A stretch of DNA of 64,000 nucleotides, from positions 20,822,928-20,886,927 of the forward strand of contig JAKSZT010054215.1 in NCBI GenBank assembly GCA_026826555.1, written 5' to 3'. Source of the DNA: Tolypeutes matacus (taxonomy: Eukaryota; Chordata; Mammalia; Cingulata; Chlamyphoridae). The translations under genes and the position numbers were made by a program. The notes under the pieces were generated by a model, which saw only the letters and a list, made by a program, of their open reading frames with translations, did no database searches and was not told the DNA's origin. Below, in pieces: positions 11,225 to 22,729 of the stretch; position 1 is the first letter of the stretch, and every line of letters starts with the position of its first letter.

Positions 11225-11318
11225 CTAATGGCCAGAAAAACTGTTTAAGTTCCTTTCAACATGCTCTGGTATTGTCTCTGGGGTTTTTAGATACAGATTC
11301 TCCTCTCTCCACTGTTTC
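11225..11318 (-). other. Candidate internal exon (94 bp), leftward transcript
   Basis: On the minus strand the acceptor TTTTCTGGCTTTAG ends at 11319 and the donor ATTAG|GTGAGT lies at 11225. Only one frame is open; it reads through WREENLYLKTPETIPEHVER and closes on a TAG that is the exon's last codon. The block is not in a recognised repeat. Phase (one leading base) matches the candidate exon at 14304-14332. No homologue recognised. Confidence 0.3.
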
Positions 11319-11454
11319 CTAAAGCCAGAAAAGCCTCGTTAAATACAGGTTACATACTGTATCTCTAACCTTTTCACTACAGTCACCTCCACCTTCCTCG
11401 CCTCCACCTCTAGCCTCCACCCCCTCTTATACCTTCCCTGGTTTTCACTTGTCC

Positions 11455-11690
11455 ACGGCCTGTGCTCCCCTGAGGCAGACTAGCACAGTGACAGAGAGCA
11501 TGCTTCGAATCCTTCCTTTCCTACCACTTATGAGCTGGGAGATGGTGGTCAGGGGCTTTGTCTGTTTCCCCAATGGGGACACGTGGATAAATAGCATATA
11601 CCTCATCAGACTTCTCGGTATTAAATGAGCTGACATGTGTAAGGCACTACAGCGTACTGCAATGTCTGCCGCAGTGAGCTACTAATATCA
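11455..11690 (+). repeat. MIR
   Basis: GACAGAGAGCATGCTTCGAA, TACCACTTATGAGCTGGGAG, TGTTTCCCCAATGGGG and GTATTAAATGAGCTGACATG follow MIR order, ending in GGCACTACAGCG. Confidence 0.75.
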
Positions 11691-12039
11691 CGCCCTACCA
11701 TTCTGAAGACGTTTTGCCCTCCAACTTTCTGAAACATGCTTTTTTTTTTTTTTTAGTTCATCACTCCCCATTCTTTATTTATGGTTTTTACTACATAAGC
11801 CAATATCCATTGGACCCCTTTCTTCTATCCCTCAAGGCCCAATGGTCATCACTCCCAATCTAGACCTCCAGCCCCTACAGCCCTCCTAACTGCAGACAGA
11901 CAGACAGAGCCAAGACCCACAGGCCACCTCCCCAGGAAACGCAATTCAGGCCTGAGCTCACAGCCTCAAGCCCTTCTGGCTCCATCCTCCAAATCTATCC
12001 TGTCCTCTCAACTCCCAACCTTAAAGAAAAAGCCAACCA

Positions 12040-12725
12040 TCCACACAGTAACCTCAGACAACAAATCTTGGAGGCATTTTCTACTCCCCTCTCCATCATT
12101 TCCCAAATCTAGTCATGGAACACCAGACACCCCCAGCCCCCAAGGCAGCCACCACCTCCTTCCCTCTCCATCCCCACTGATCAAGCCCTCATCATTTCTC
12201 CCCGGCGTTGCTGCAGTGGCCCCTTAATTTAACCTCCCTGCCGCCAGCCTTAACCACCTCCATTCCATGCTCCACGATGCTGCCCAAAGGACCCTGGATA
12301 CTAAAGGCAGGTCTTTCTGCCTATACTACCTACGCCAGAGACCCACACGCTAGGGGACCGTATAGCAAGAGCTTCACAAGCCTGGTCCTTGACTTCCTTC
12401 TCCCATCCCGCTTGCAATTCCCAGCAATTCCCAGCTTTCAGTGCCTTTCCAGCCTCTGCCCCATGGCAATCTAACACTCTCCCCAAGTCTCTGCTGGACA
12501 CACTTGTTCTTACTGGTCTTTCCCGGTCATCCAGAAGCCAGCTCTTGCAGGGCTCCTCCTCCCCTGTGACTTGTATGGGGGACCCTTCACATTCCTATCA
12601 CAGCAGCTGCATGCCTTTTCTCACTGGATTGTTCTCTCTGGTCTCCTCCTCCCACTGAACTGCAGTGCCTAGCACAGTGCCTGGTGCTTAGGAAACAATC
12701 AGTGTTGGATGAATGCATGAAACAA
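12040..12725 (+). repeat. L2 LINE fragment including its 3' end
   Basis: Pyrimidine-rich sequence with TTGGAGGCATTTTCTACTCC, CAAGCCCTCATCATTTCTCC, AATTTAACCTCCCTGCC and CACGATGCTGCCCAAAGG, then the 3' terminus GCCTAGCACAGTGCCTGGTG and TGTTGGATGAATG. All fit L2. Open frames here derive from the decayed LINE or from chance. Confidence 0.72.
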
Positions 12726-13369
12726 TCACGAAATTAAAATGGCTTGCTACCCTGGCCTTTCCTCCTTCTACACCACCATCACCTCTATTTGTTCTTCCCA
12801 AATCTGAACACTATCATGTCCTTTCAGAAAAATTTCTGCTTCCAAAATTCCCTCACTTGATTGCTTTGATACTGCTTAAATATTTTCACTTCCTTAGAAA
12901 GTATAAAAGCTGAATAATAATTTCACATATTAAGACAATATCAATATTTTAGCAGTTGAATCAGGCAAATTATAATTAACAAAAAGCTGTTTATACACAA
13001 CTAATATTTCAACAAAGATCTTTGGTATAACTTTCCAAAATTTCAATTCTATTATTGTTCAGTGTTTTAATGAACCTGAAGACAAAAACTGCCAAATGTT
13101 TCTGAAAAGATTATAAAATAATAGCTGTTGAAAATAAAGGATATTTTACCACTTGCAGTTTTTTGTTTCCAGTTTTGGTTAACTCAGATTAGTTCTGGGT
13201 TATAAAGCATGTCATCCCATTCGAGAGAGTTGTATTATCATCACCATCTCCCATGTGTCTCAGACAGCATTCAGTACCATCTCTTATTTGGGAAGTCTCA
13301 ACGTCAGCTGACAAGGCTAGATCTCGTTGGTGAGCCACGGGCTGAATCTATTTCCGTTCAAAATTTATT

Positions 13370-13890
13370 TCTTATGTACTTACCACAGGACCCAACCATC
13401 CCATTTCTAAGTAGTTACTGAAAAGAAGTAAAAAAACTTCCGTTCACACAAACACCTTTATGCAAATATTTATAGCGGCTTTATTCACAAGGACCAAGAA
13501 CTGGAAGCAACGCTAATGGGCTTCAGCTAGAAAATGGATAACAAGCTGGTACCTCCGTAAAGCGCGATGCCACTCAGCAACAAAAAAGAACCAACTGTGG
13601 AAATGCACAACAATACAATGACTCTCGAATGCATTTTGATAAGTGAAAGAAACAATTTATATAACATTCTGCAAAGGGGACAGAGAACAAATCAGCAGCT
13701 GCCAGGGGCTGGGGTGGGGAGAAGAGTTTGACTACAAAGAGGTAGGAAGGTGAAATTTTTTGGTGCTATGAAACTGTTCTGTATCTTGACTATGGTGCTG
13801 GATACACAACTCCATATGTTTGTCAAAACCCATACAACTGTACACCACAAAGAGTAAATTTTACAGTATGTGAATTTAAAAAATTAAAAA
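13370..13890 (+). mobile_element. L1 fragment, ORF2 3' end plus 3' UTR
   Basis: Begins in the ORF2 C-terminal region (CCACAGGACCCAACCATCCC encodes the usual L1 'QDPTIPF'-like stretch), continues with TTCACAAGGACCAAGAACTGG and GATAAGTGAAAGAAACAATT, and ends with AACTGTACACCACAAAGAGT. Old and diverged, not functional. Confidence 0.85.
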
Positions 13891-14303
13891 GTGAATTATT
13901 TAACCATGACTTATGATGATCCCCTAACACAAAGGTGTGGATTTCTTCAATGTTCATTGGGGATGCTGCTGTGACTATTTTGGAAGTATGGAGTTAGGAA
14001 GAAATGTTAGGAAAAGCAGGAAGGCACAATTCCAAAAATCGTTTCCAGATACTTTCAGTTTCCTTATTATCCACCTTTTTGAGGCTGCACATCAGGGCAA
14101 CCTCCCCTTTGGCTGTGAACAGGTAGATGGAGTTCTACCAAGGTATTGAGAAGGTTATTCAAAACCAACTGCAGACAGACTGTACTCCCCAGCAATGCCC
14201 AAGAAAGCATTTCAAGGGAAAAAAATAAAGAGGAATGGGTGAATACAAATACAAAACTTCTAAGTCATCCTAGTCAAAGCAATAAGTGGAAAATTTCACT
14301 TAC

Positions 14304-14332
14304 ATGTTGGCCTCCTCCTTCCAAAACCCTCC
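14304..14332 (-). other. Candidate 29-bp exon, leftward transcript
   Basis: On the minus strand a long pyrimidine tract (CCACCTCCACCCTCCATGAC, then TCTTTTAAG) precedes 14332 and the donor CAACAT|GTAAGT ends it at 14304. Read in phase 0 (GFWKEEAN-) it joins the open frame of the exon at 11225-11318 without a shift and creates ATG across the junction. Very short, so chance is a serious alternative. Confidence 0.22.
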
Positions 14333-16204
14333 CTTAAAAGAGTCATGGAGGGTGGAGGTGGGAAATTTCAAAGAGAAAAGAGAAAAGGAGTAAATTTTTT
14401 AAATTAAAAAAAAAAAAAATCCTTCTGAACCAGTTAGGCCACAGGAGCTCTAAGAGCCCTAGATCCAATGTTAAAGAACACGGAAAAATTGACACTGGAA
14501 ACAGGCAAATGACAAAAACACGCAAGGGTTCAACATTCAATTACACTTTCTTTCCAGTGTACTCTCCTCAGCCAAACTAGCACATTCCTCCGGCAGAGGG
14601 GGTGGCCCTGCCAGCGCTGACTGCAGCAGGCTGCCCCACCAGGCACCGGCTCGAGGTGGGCCTGCCAGCCCCGCCCCAGAGCAGCAACGCCTGCACCCCA
14701 AGTGCAGGTGCCACCGGCTCCCCCAGGCTCTCCCAGGAAGGGACACATGGTGCTTACTCTCCACACGCCCGTTCACATTCTCAAGCCCAGAAACCTTTCT
14801 GTGCCTCTCCCGGAGCCCTGGGCCAGGCCTGCTACATTGTTACACCACAGCGTGAGATCAACCCAGAGACAAGCCTCAATCCAAGATCAGCTCCCGACGG
14901 CTGCCCTGGAGAACCAGCTCTCCAACCTTAAACAGCATTTGCAGCTGGAAAGACTGGCCTAAATGCAAACAAATGCTTTTTTCCAGGTGACTTCTGGGGG
15001 AAGGGGTATAACAAAGCTAAAACTCATCAAGAGTTTGTAAACCAGAACATTCTACCATATGTAATGTCTTACAAAAAGGTATTTTAGACATGCTATCAAG
15101 AAACATTCCTTGCAAGGGGTTAGCTGTCAAAGTTAAATAAAAATTACTGACTTTTTTAAAAGACGGGAATAAGTGACTAAATTACACAGCAGCTTATTGT
15201 ATGAAGTCCATTAAGGTTTATCATGTTAGCCATCTGAGTTTTCGTTGGCACTGGAAAAGCAGAAACAGCATATGACGCAACACGAATTCAGGTCTGCTTT
15301 GCAAGCATATTTCTGCCACAGTCATACATGGAACCTCTGGCAGTCAAAAATGATGTTGAATTCAAAACCAATTTTAGTACAGTGATTTATAAAGAATTTT
15401 GTTCCATCATGCAAACTATTTGCTGGGATATCAGTCCAAGTGTACATTTATATCTATTAAATACTACATATTTTGAGCTAACCATGCACTCTTATTTCCC
15501 TTTTGCCAGTTTTATCACACAGTTTATGTTCTGCAGTCAAGTGAAAAGATTTTTAACAGTAAAAAAAACCCTTGCATACTTGATACTCTTCACTGCAGAT
15601 AATTCTGCCCACCAACTGCCAGCACGCAACTTAACCAATTCTAAGATACTCGGCATTTCTGAAAGACTCTATTCTGCTGAACATGAAGAGGAAGAAAATA
15701 CCCACTTTGAAGTAGGGGAGAATTTTTTTTTTCCAAACATTTCTTCTATGGGCTCCTCGTGACTGTACTTTTACCAAACCAGCAAAAAGACAAAACTATA
15801 GCAATATCTGTTGTTGAGACCATATTGGATATGACTCTGGAGCTGCTGGTTTCCTGTCTTTGGGAAGTTGCAGTTCTTTCACAAGGAACTCCAAGGCAAA
15901 ATGTTTAGTGTTCCCCTGAAAGCTCTAACAGCCTTTGTTCTTCACTTTGCAATACTCATTACTGCTTTCTTCTCTCTTCTCCTCTAAAACCTCTAGTTTT
16001 GGAGAGTACATGAAAATGCCAGCTCAAATCTAACTGCAATTCTTTTGAGGCATGAGATACCTTCTGCCATCCATTACTGTAAAGCTTTGAGCTTCAAACA
16101 AGCATCCCTTCACTGATGAACCCAGACTACCTGTTTTCCTCCTGGTATTGCGTTAGTATTCCACATTAAAATGTATGCCACAAATAATCAAACAGTGAAC
16201 TCAC
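14333..16204. other. Single-copy DNA left of the CpG island
   Basis: Essentially free of recognised transposons. The frame at 15328-15762 (plus, 144 codons) is the longest N-free frame outside transposons, but it is AT-rich, resembles no family and lacks exon boundaries. The dense, UTR-like, repeat-free character suggests conserved non-coding DNA, which is inference only. Confidence 0.4.
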
Positions 16205-16248
16205 CATCAACAGCACCCAAAATCAATAAAAGGCATTCCACCACTAGA
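16205..16248 (-). other. Candidate 44-bp exon, leftward transcript
   Basis: On the minus strand GGTTTTTCACTCCCAG precedes 16248 and TTGATG|GTGAGT closes at 16205. Its final ATG would open the frame of the exon at 14304 directly, giving a predicted peptide of about 41 residues ending at the TAG in 11225-11318. Weak Kozak context (T at -3, G at +4). Confidence 0.2.
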
Positions 16249-16721
16249 CTGGGAGTGAAAAACCTTTCAGGTTAACAGAGAACAAGGTAAGAGAAAGGTG
16301 ATGAGTGAACAAAAGGCAAATCTACCTTCAGACTCATTTCCCAAAAAGGTGGCTAGGCTGCCTCAATTTGGTGAAGTCCTTCCTTTTCTTGTAATCATCA
16401 GGAAAATGCTACACGTGTACTGCTACAGACTTCTGCAAAACTGCATTCTCCACAAGGCCGTGATGCCCAGACCTGCTTCTTTCCAGGCCTGTTATCTTCT
16501 AAATGCCTAAACACATGCAATTTAATGAAGTCACTGATTTCGCCTTGACACCAATACCATCATAAAGTCACTGCAACCTGGTTAAGCTTGGATAGCATTG
16601 AGAGTATTTCTTCTCCACTCTCCACCCGGTTTTACCTCCAGGGTACCAATCAAACGTCCGTGTCTGAATGTATCTTCAAAAAATATATATTTAAATTCAT
16701 GCTCAAAATGTCATATCTCAC

Positions 16722-16789
16722 CTTATGAACCTTGACCTTTTGGAAAGACTTTTAACCAATGTTCAGTTACTGTCACACGGTTGCATTCT
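16722..16789 (-). other. Candidate 68-bp non-coding exon, leftward transcript
   Basis: Minus-strand acceptor CTTTTAACCCTTTCATATTTGCAG before 16789 is close to ideal and the donor ATAAG|GTGAGA at 16722 is good. All three frames contain a stop, so if used it would be 5' UTR. Confidence 0.2.
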
Positions 16790-17765
16790 CTGCAAATATG
16801 AAAGGGTTAAAAGCAGTCCCAGTCAACAGGCCTACAAGGGAAAAAAAGACAGCATGTATGCCTTACAGCATCACTGGAATGCATTTCTGCTCATTTCCTA
16901 GAACAATATTGTTACCTTTTGGCCTTCATAATAGTCAGAAGTATCCCCAACACCCTTTAGCAGCTTCTAAAAGTAAAAGCACAAAACAGAACATACCCTG
17001 CAAAAGAAAAAAAGCATGCAAAGTAGCATTCTTCAGCAGCAAACAAAACTACCATTTACAAATCCTTCAGTTCATTTTGGCTTTGCTTTGTTAAAAACAC
17101 AGAGAAAAGAGACTGCATAAACCAAGTGTCCCCACCCTAGTAAGGCACATTTTTTCTTTAATAAGGGTCATAAATCTCAGCTCCTTGTCCATCCTTTATG
17201 CAAAAGAAAAAGGCAGGAAAAGCCCAAGTAATCTCAGAGGCTGCAAACCTGCACATTTTCTTCCCTCTTCTCTACAGATTCTTTCAGGGCTCCAATATTC
17301 ACGTCCCAGTGCTGTGTGGGTCTAAGTGTACATTCACATACTGTATTGGGATGGTACCTTCCTGCAAGCTCCTCTGCTTTTGGCTGCCATGAAGGGAGGA
17401 AGCTGCTATCCCACTGTAGTAGCTCAGTGACTGCATTGTGTTCAGGAGCTGATCTGCCTCAAACCAGTTTCAGCCGGTTCTGGTCACCCTACATAAAAAA
17501 GCTATGGCAACCCTGGCTGAGTTGCCAACAAGTCCCTGAAAATCATCAGCACAGGAGGGATCTCGCTGGGGGTTGTTTTTCCCTTTCAGGTCATTGTGAA
17601 GAGGGGGAGGTCGTCGTGTGTCCCCCCCACCACCACACAGGCACACAGACTTGGAAAGGCCCGCCTCACAAGCACCCCACAGCCCCTCAGGGCCCATCCC
17701 CCCTCCCTCCACCCCAAAGCCCACCGCAGACACAGTTTCTCCCTCCTTCTCCTTCCCCCACTTAC

Positions 17766-18025
17766 CTCCCACAACCTGGCTCAGATCTTTGTGTACGTGT
17801 GTCAGTGTGTGTTCCCTGGGTTGGTGGCTGACAAAGAGCCCCCAAGAAAGAAATCTTATGTGTGTCTCCTCACACAGGATGCATCGGCTGCAGGAGCCGG
17901 CCTCGGCCTCCTAGCAGTGTGGTGAGGGCTTGTTGACCAGGCTCCTCTCTGCCTGTCACCCCCACCCCACCCAGCCCCCTCCTCCCTTCCGTCCCTCTCC
18001 TCTCTCTCCCAGCCCTGTCACCACC
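17766..18025 (-). other. Candidate first exon (5' UTR) of a leftward transcript
   Basis: On the minus strand the sequence leaves the CpG-island gap and meets a consensus donor GGGAG|GTAAGT at 17766. The only ATG in the visible part opens a four-codon frame (ATG CAT CCT GTG TGA, near 17886-17900), as expected for untranslated leader. Start site and most of the promoter would lie in the gap at 18026-18425. Confidence 0.35.
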
Positions 18026-18425
18026 NNNNNNNNNNNNNNNNNNNNNNNNNNNNNNNNNNNNNNNNNNNNNNNNNNNNNNNNNNNNNNNNNNNNNNNNNNN
18101 NNNNNNNNNNNNNNNNNNNNNNNNNNNNNNNNNNNNNNNNNNNNNNNNNNNNNNNNNNNNNNNNNNNNNNNNNNNNNNNNNNNNNNNNNNNNNNNNNNNN
18201 NNNNNNNNNNNNNNNNNNNNNNNNNNNNNNNNNNNNNNNNNNNNNNNNNNNNNNNNNNNNNNNNNNNNNNNNNNNNNNNNNNNNNNNNNNNNNNNNNNNN
18301 NNNNNNNNNNNNNNNNNNNNNNNNNNNNNNNNNNNNNNNNNNNNNNNNNNNNNNNNNNNNNNNNNNNNNNNNNNNNNNNNNNNNNNNNNNNNNNNNNNNN
18401 NNNNNNNNNNNNNNNNNNNNNNNNN
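18026..18425. other. Assembly gap, exactly 400 N
   Basis: Same length as the gap at 3983. It removes the core of the CpG island, a typical place for sequencing drop-out in GC-rich DNA. Confidence 0.97.
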
Positions 18426-18438
18426 GCGCCGCGCTCTA

Positions 18439-18457
18439 GGCCGCGGCGGCGGCGGCG
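18439..18457 (+). repeat. CGG repeat run at gap edge
   Basis: About six tandem CGG/GCG units directly at the right gap border. The true repeat length may be larger because the gap begins 14 bp to the left. Confidence 0.7.
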
Positions 18458-18549
18458 GCCCCGCCACGCCGGGGCCTAGGCTGGGGGTGCGGGCCCGGCT
18501 CGCGGAGGCACGGCCGGAGCGGCGAGCGAACAAAAGGGAGCGAGGGAGA

Positions 18550-18578
18550 GGGGGAGGGGGCGGCCGGTGGGGGAAGGG
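18550..18578 (+). promoter_or_regulatory. G-quadruplex-capable motif in the CpG island
   Basis: Four or more G runs of at least three (GGGGG A GGGGG, then GGTGGGGG and AAGGG) within 29 bases. Meets the usual sequence rule for G4 formation; function is inferred. Confidence 0.5.
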
Positions 18579-18950
18579 AGGATTCGGGGAGAAGGAGGCG
18601 AGAGCGCGAAGCCCCGCAGGAGGCGCGGACTCCCGGCCGGCTCCGAGCCCTGCGAATTGAAAAAGGAGCCCCGCGGACCTGCCAAGTCTCGCCCATATGG
18701 GGCTGCTGGATTGCAACTTCGCCCCGGAGAGCGGGGTGGTGGTGCTGAGGGGATGGAGGGAGGGCTTCTTTTTTTTTCAAACGACATTTCAGGCTCTCAC
18801 CCAGTCCTTTCCATGGCCCCAAGCCGCAACTTACTCGAGTGGAAGGAAGCAAGGCCTCGCCAAAGATGGTTGAAAAAGACCGTGAGCCTCCACCCGGGAT
18901 CTTGAAGCAAAGGTGGTGTTTTGTTATCCTCGTAATGGTGGCCAATAAGT

Positions 18951-21900
18951 AAGAAGAGAGGAAGCTATCTTCAGATAAATTAAATCTGAAATGCGCCCTG
19001 GAGGTGAAAGAAGGGGCTCTTCTCTTTAGTTAGTGGTTTGGAGCCCTTTTCGCCTTAAACTGAGCCACAAAAGAATGGAAGACACCCGCTGGGGTGGGGA
19101 GAAAGCCCTGGTGTAAAAGACACACGTTTTGCTTTCAGAGAAAAAGCCACTGGGGCCAGATTGAAACATGGCATGTTCAGTTCATGTAGTGTGTGTGTAT
19201 ATGTTTTTAAATGGGAAATGATATTGAGTAAACAAGAGGTAATAGCTAGGTCTTTAAATTCAAAAAGGGAGACTGGTGTACAAATGTATCAAGCACGGAG
19301 CGTGCATACAGCAGGTGGTCGTAGCCTACAGAACACAAAAGATACAGACATGAGCCCGCTGGAGGCCACAAGGTGGAGGATGGTAACACATCCAAGAGGG
19401 AGACATAATATAAAGATTTCCATTCCAGATCTGGAATTTACCAGCCCTGTGCCCTGGTTCCTGTATTGTTCACAGATGTGCACGCGATTGAACCTTTTTT
19501 TAAAGGAGAGACCCCACATCAAGCTAATTGTGCTTACACTAGAAGTAGGACAAAATGGAAGGATAGGGGGAAATGCCAGTGGTAACCTCTTTAAAAAGCT
19601 ACGCCTGTTTGATCTGACTCTGCAGATAACATTACCCGGGCAACAATGAAGACCCCCAGCATAGGCAGCTTTTCTGTGTGTTTTATTTCAAATTAAATTA
19701 ACTAGTTAGCATTTGCAAAGTGGGCTAAAAAGTTTTTTTAAAAATCCCAGCCTGCCTCTCCCTTCCACTGACTTCCTTTGAGGAAGCCATTGTTCTCTGA
19801 GGCCATACACGGACACTGTACGATGTAAATTGGAAGTAGCATTTTTGCTCCTTAAGACTTCTTGTGTAAATGTACTGAATTGTCTCACACAAGAGCTGTT
19901 ATCTTTAATTTGGAACGGCAAATTGTTTGGCATTGCTCGTAAATTGGAATACATTTTTATACACATTTAGGAAGACCTATGTAATCTGAAAATTTTGTCA
20001 GCCACAGCATCACATTGATCAGTTACAAGATGATGAAACTGAAACACTCACCATCTTTTAGCCTGAAAAGGATGCCAGTACTCTCTGGGTTGCTTTTCCA
20101 GCCTTACCTGGGCTTCGTTTGATTGGAAAGGAAGCCTTTTTTCTCCCTCAAAGGTGGGCCTTTATTAACGTGCAAATAAAAAGATAATAAGCATTGAAGA
20201 GTACAAGGCCTGATCATTTGAAATCCTGGTAAGCTGCACTTAATACAACATATGGAATTTCATAGTAAATCCTAGGTTTCATGGATTTGAAATCTTTGTT
20301 TACGTTAGATACTCTCTCCTGCCCCTTCTCCATTCCCTTCTCTTATAGTTGAAAGCATGCAAAACAGCAGTTGAATGGTTGCAAGGAGTTGTTCTACCAA
20401 AACTTCCTTGTGACTTCATTAATGCCTAAGACTATTTGAGCAGTCTCTGTACAAAGCCCAATGTTTCTGGGCGAGACCTGGCTAGAGGAAAGTGGTTTAA
20501 AAGCACAATACATCATTTGTACAAACAGCAACAAAAAACATTGTGTCTGCTTTTAAAAACCATAAGCAACCCAAAGTAAAAGATAATAATTTCTTGCAAA
20601 TTATCTCAGTTCTATTTTTACAAAGAGGATTTCAGAAACACCCTTTTGCCAGATAGACCAATAGTTAAAAAGCAGAGCACCCAGATTAGTTCATTTCACA
20701 GAATAATTGCTCAGCTGAAAAGGACTGTTTTTATACTAAATAAAAACAAAGCAAAAAAAAAAACCTGACCCTACCCCTCTTCTAAAAAAATCAAGACAAA
20801 GGTTCATTCTATTACTCTATACATGTAAAGCTACCTAGTGTACCATTGCTTTGGACAACAATAGAATCGGTAACTGACTCTACAAGAATGAAACTATTAT
20901 TAAGGAAAGGCAGAACAAAGAAATACGATACTTATACAAAATAGAAACTAAAAGAATTCCAAATCCTTTCGGATTTTGTTGTTCTGTTTTTATTGCTAAC
21001 ACTCTTAGGTTTTTCCTCCAGTCAATGTATCGACAAATCCAGTTTTTTTTTTGTTTTTGTTTTTTAATTCCTTTGTAGTTTGAAGCCAGCTTTGCGGAAG
21101 CATGTAGTTATCAGTCCACTCTACATACTTTCCCTCCAAATTCCACCATGAAATTCCTTTGTTAGGCAGAGCACACAAACGGTGTGTTCCTGGAGGGAAA
21201 GGAAAGGGTGAAAAAAACCTTTTCTTTATCTCACCATCAAAAGGCCTTGCAGACTAATCAGCAGCCCAGTGACTTGAGCTATACATTTTTTTTAACTCAA
21301 AACTAAGCTAGGCCTAGGTGTTTAAAGTTTCATATATTAAAATTGTTAGCTTATTCCTAAAGGAATTATTACACTGTCAGACCCTAGCAGTCAACCTGGC
21401 ATGACAAGTTAAAAATCTGTATGCGAGAGACCTGCAAAAAAAAGGAAAAAGTAGTTCTTTTGTTTTATTTTTTAAAACCTCAAAATAATGATATGATCAA
21501 GAATTTTTTTTTTTTTTTACTTTCCAAAAATATACCCTTGAAAGAAATCAAAACCAGATTTAAATTACTATTAGCCTGCCAGAAACAGACTGATAAAGAA
21601 AGATCTGAGAAAAGACTCCCTTATCCTTTGTTAGCGATTTCCTAAGTAGATTTTCTGTACCAAAGCCATCTCCCTTTTCCTGAGCATTAGTTTGGAATGC
21701 CTGCAAAGGCCTTTCTCTAGAGCGGGGAGGAGGTACAGGGCAGGGTATATTTAGGAGACCCCTGGAATATCTGAATGACCCCCCCTTGGTCCTAGCCCCT
21801 TACCTAGTGGTAAGATCCACTAATCCTTACCCCCTGCTGTCTCTTTCTTTCAGGCCTGCCCAAGGAAAGAAAAGAGAAGGGTGAGGTTCCAAAGAAATGG

Positions 21901-22700
21901 GTCCTGTCTATGAGCTCAGCTCTGAAGTACAAGGAGAGCGAGAGGCTCGGGGTTTGGGTACCTGCAAAGAACCGTCATCTGGAACTTTGGACCAAGGGAA
22001 GAAACTGTTAGAACTCTGTAAGAGCTCCCTGCCTTTTGTAATTTTTACATTGTCTGGGCTTCCTTAAAAGGATTATATGTTTGAGCTTGTTTCTTGCTCC
22101 ATACATCCAAGAAAGGGGAAGAGAAAGAAGCAGCAGGAGAAGTATCCGAGAAAAGGAAAAGCAATGGGGCTTAATCTTTAGAGGGCCTACCAGGAGAAGG
22201 GAATGTGCAGGAAAGGAGGACTCAGTTCCATCTGAGGAGGGCTCTCACTGGTCTTTGCATCCTGCCCCCACCACGCCCACCACCCCCATCATCCACCAAT
22301 TAACATAATGCCTTGCACATACCATAGTTGACAATAACTAATTATTTGTCAACTAAAGAATGGATAATAAACCCCAGGCACCTGGAAGTAAATATGCCCC
22401 AAATTAAATATACGCTCCTTTGTCAGTAGAGTGGATACTGTGGTGTTCTGGGCAGATGTCCTCTGCAGGGTGAATGTGAACACATCCCTCCCCTAGCTGC
22501 TGAGAACACTGGCTGCTGACCACTCACAGCTGAGGCCCCACTGGGACTTGCCCCTGCCACTGTTTCCTGACCTTTCTTGAAAATTGTCTCCCCCAAGGAC
22601 ACACTCCCTCCCAGGGAACATCCAATGACTGCCTAATGTGTGAAGACCAAGGCTTGGCCAACTCTGAAGGGCCATCCCCATAAATTGGCCAAGGCCTCCG
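18951..22700. other. ~3.7 kb repeat-free DNA right of the CpG island
   Basis: No SINE, LINE or LTR recognised. Minus-strand reading shows UTR-like AU-rich stretches with Pumilio-like TGTANA motifs (for example near 19930 and 20520). A possible plus-strand donor ATAA|GTAAGA occurs near 18947. No coding frame is convincing. Two T/A runs (21050-21066, 21504-21519) are present. Confidence 0.45.
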
Positions 22701-22729
22701 TTGCCATAGCATTGTGGATTAGCTTCTCC

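Larger units (their letters stand above)
17900..18950. promoter_or_regulatory. CpG island, candidate promoter, core lost in a gap
   Basis: The right flank (18426-18720) is extremely GC- and CpG-rich with a CGG-repeat-like start (GCGGCGGCGGCGGCGG). GC content falls off on both sides. No recent SINE lies within 4.6 kb on the right or 8.7 kb on the left. Long frames here (18018-18716 and 18436-18945 minus) cross N or are low-complexity Ala/Pro/Arg runs and are not genes. Transcript direction is undetermined; the leftward donor at 17766 is the better of the two sides. Confidence 0.75.

Noticed and set aside
15328..15762. 144-codon plus-strand open frame near the CpG island
   Set aside because: AT-rich, no recognisable domain or family, runs through UTR-like sequence and has no splice or promoter support in that direction.
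17390..17470. Possible miRNA hairpin near GACTGCATTGTG
   Set aside because: I could not pair the arms into a stable precursor, and it matches no miRNA I can name with confidence.
17930..18945. Long Ala/Pro/Arg-rich frames in the CpG island (up to 232 codons)
   Set aside because: Either cross N or are frames kept open by high GC content; overlapping frames on both strands and no domain.
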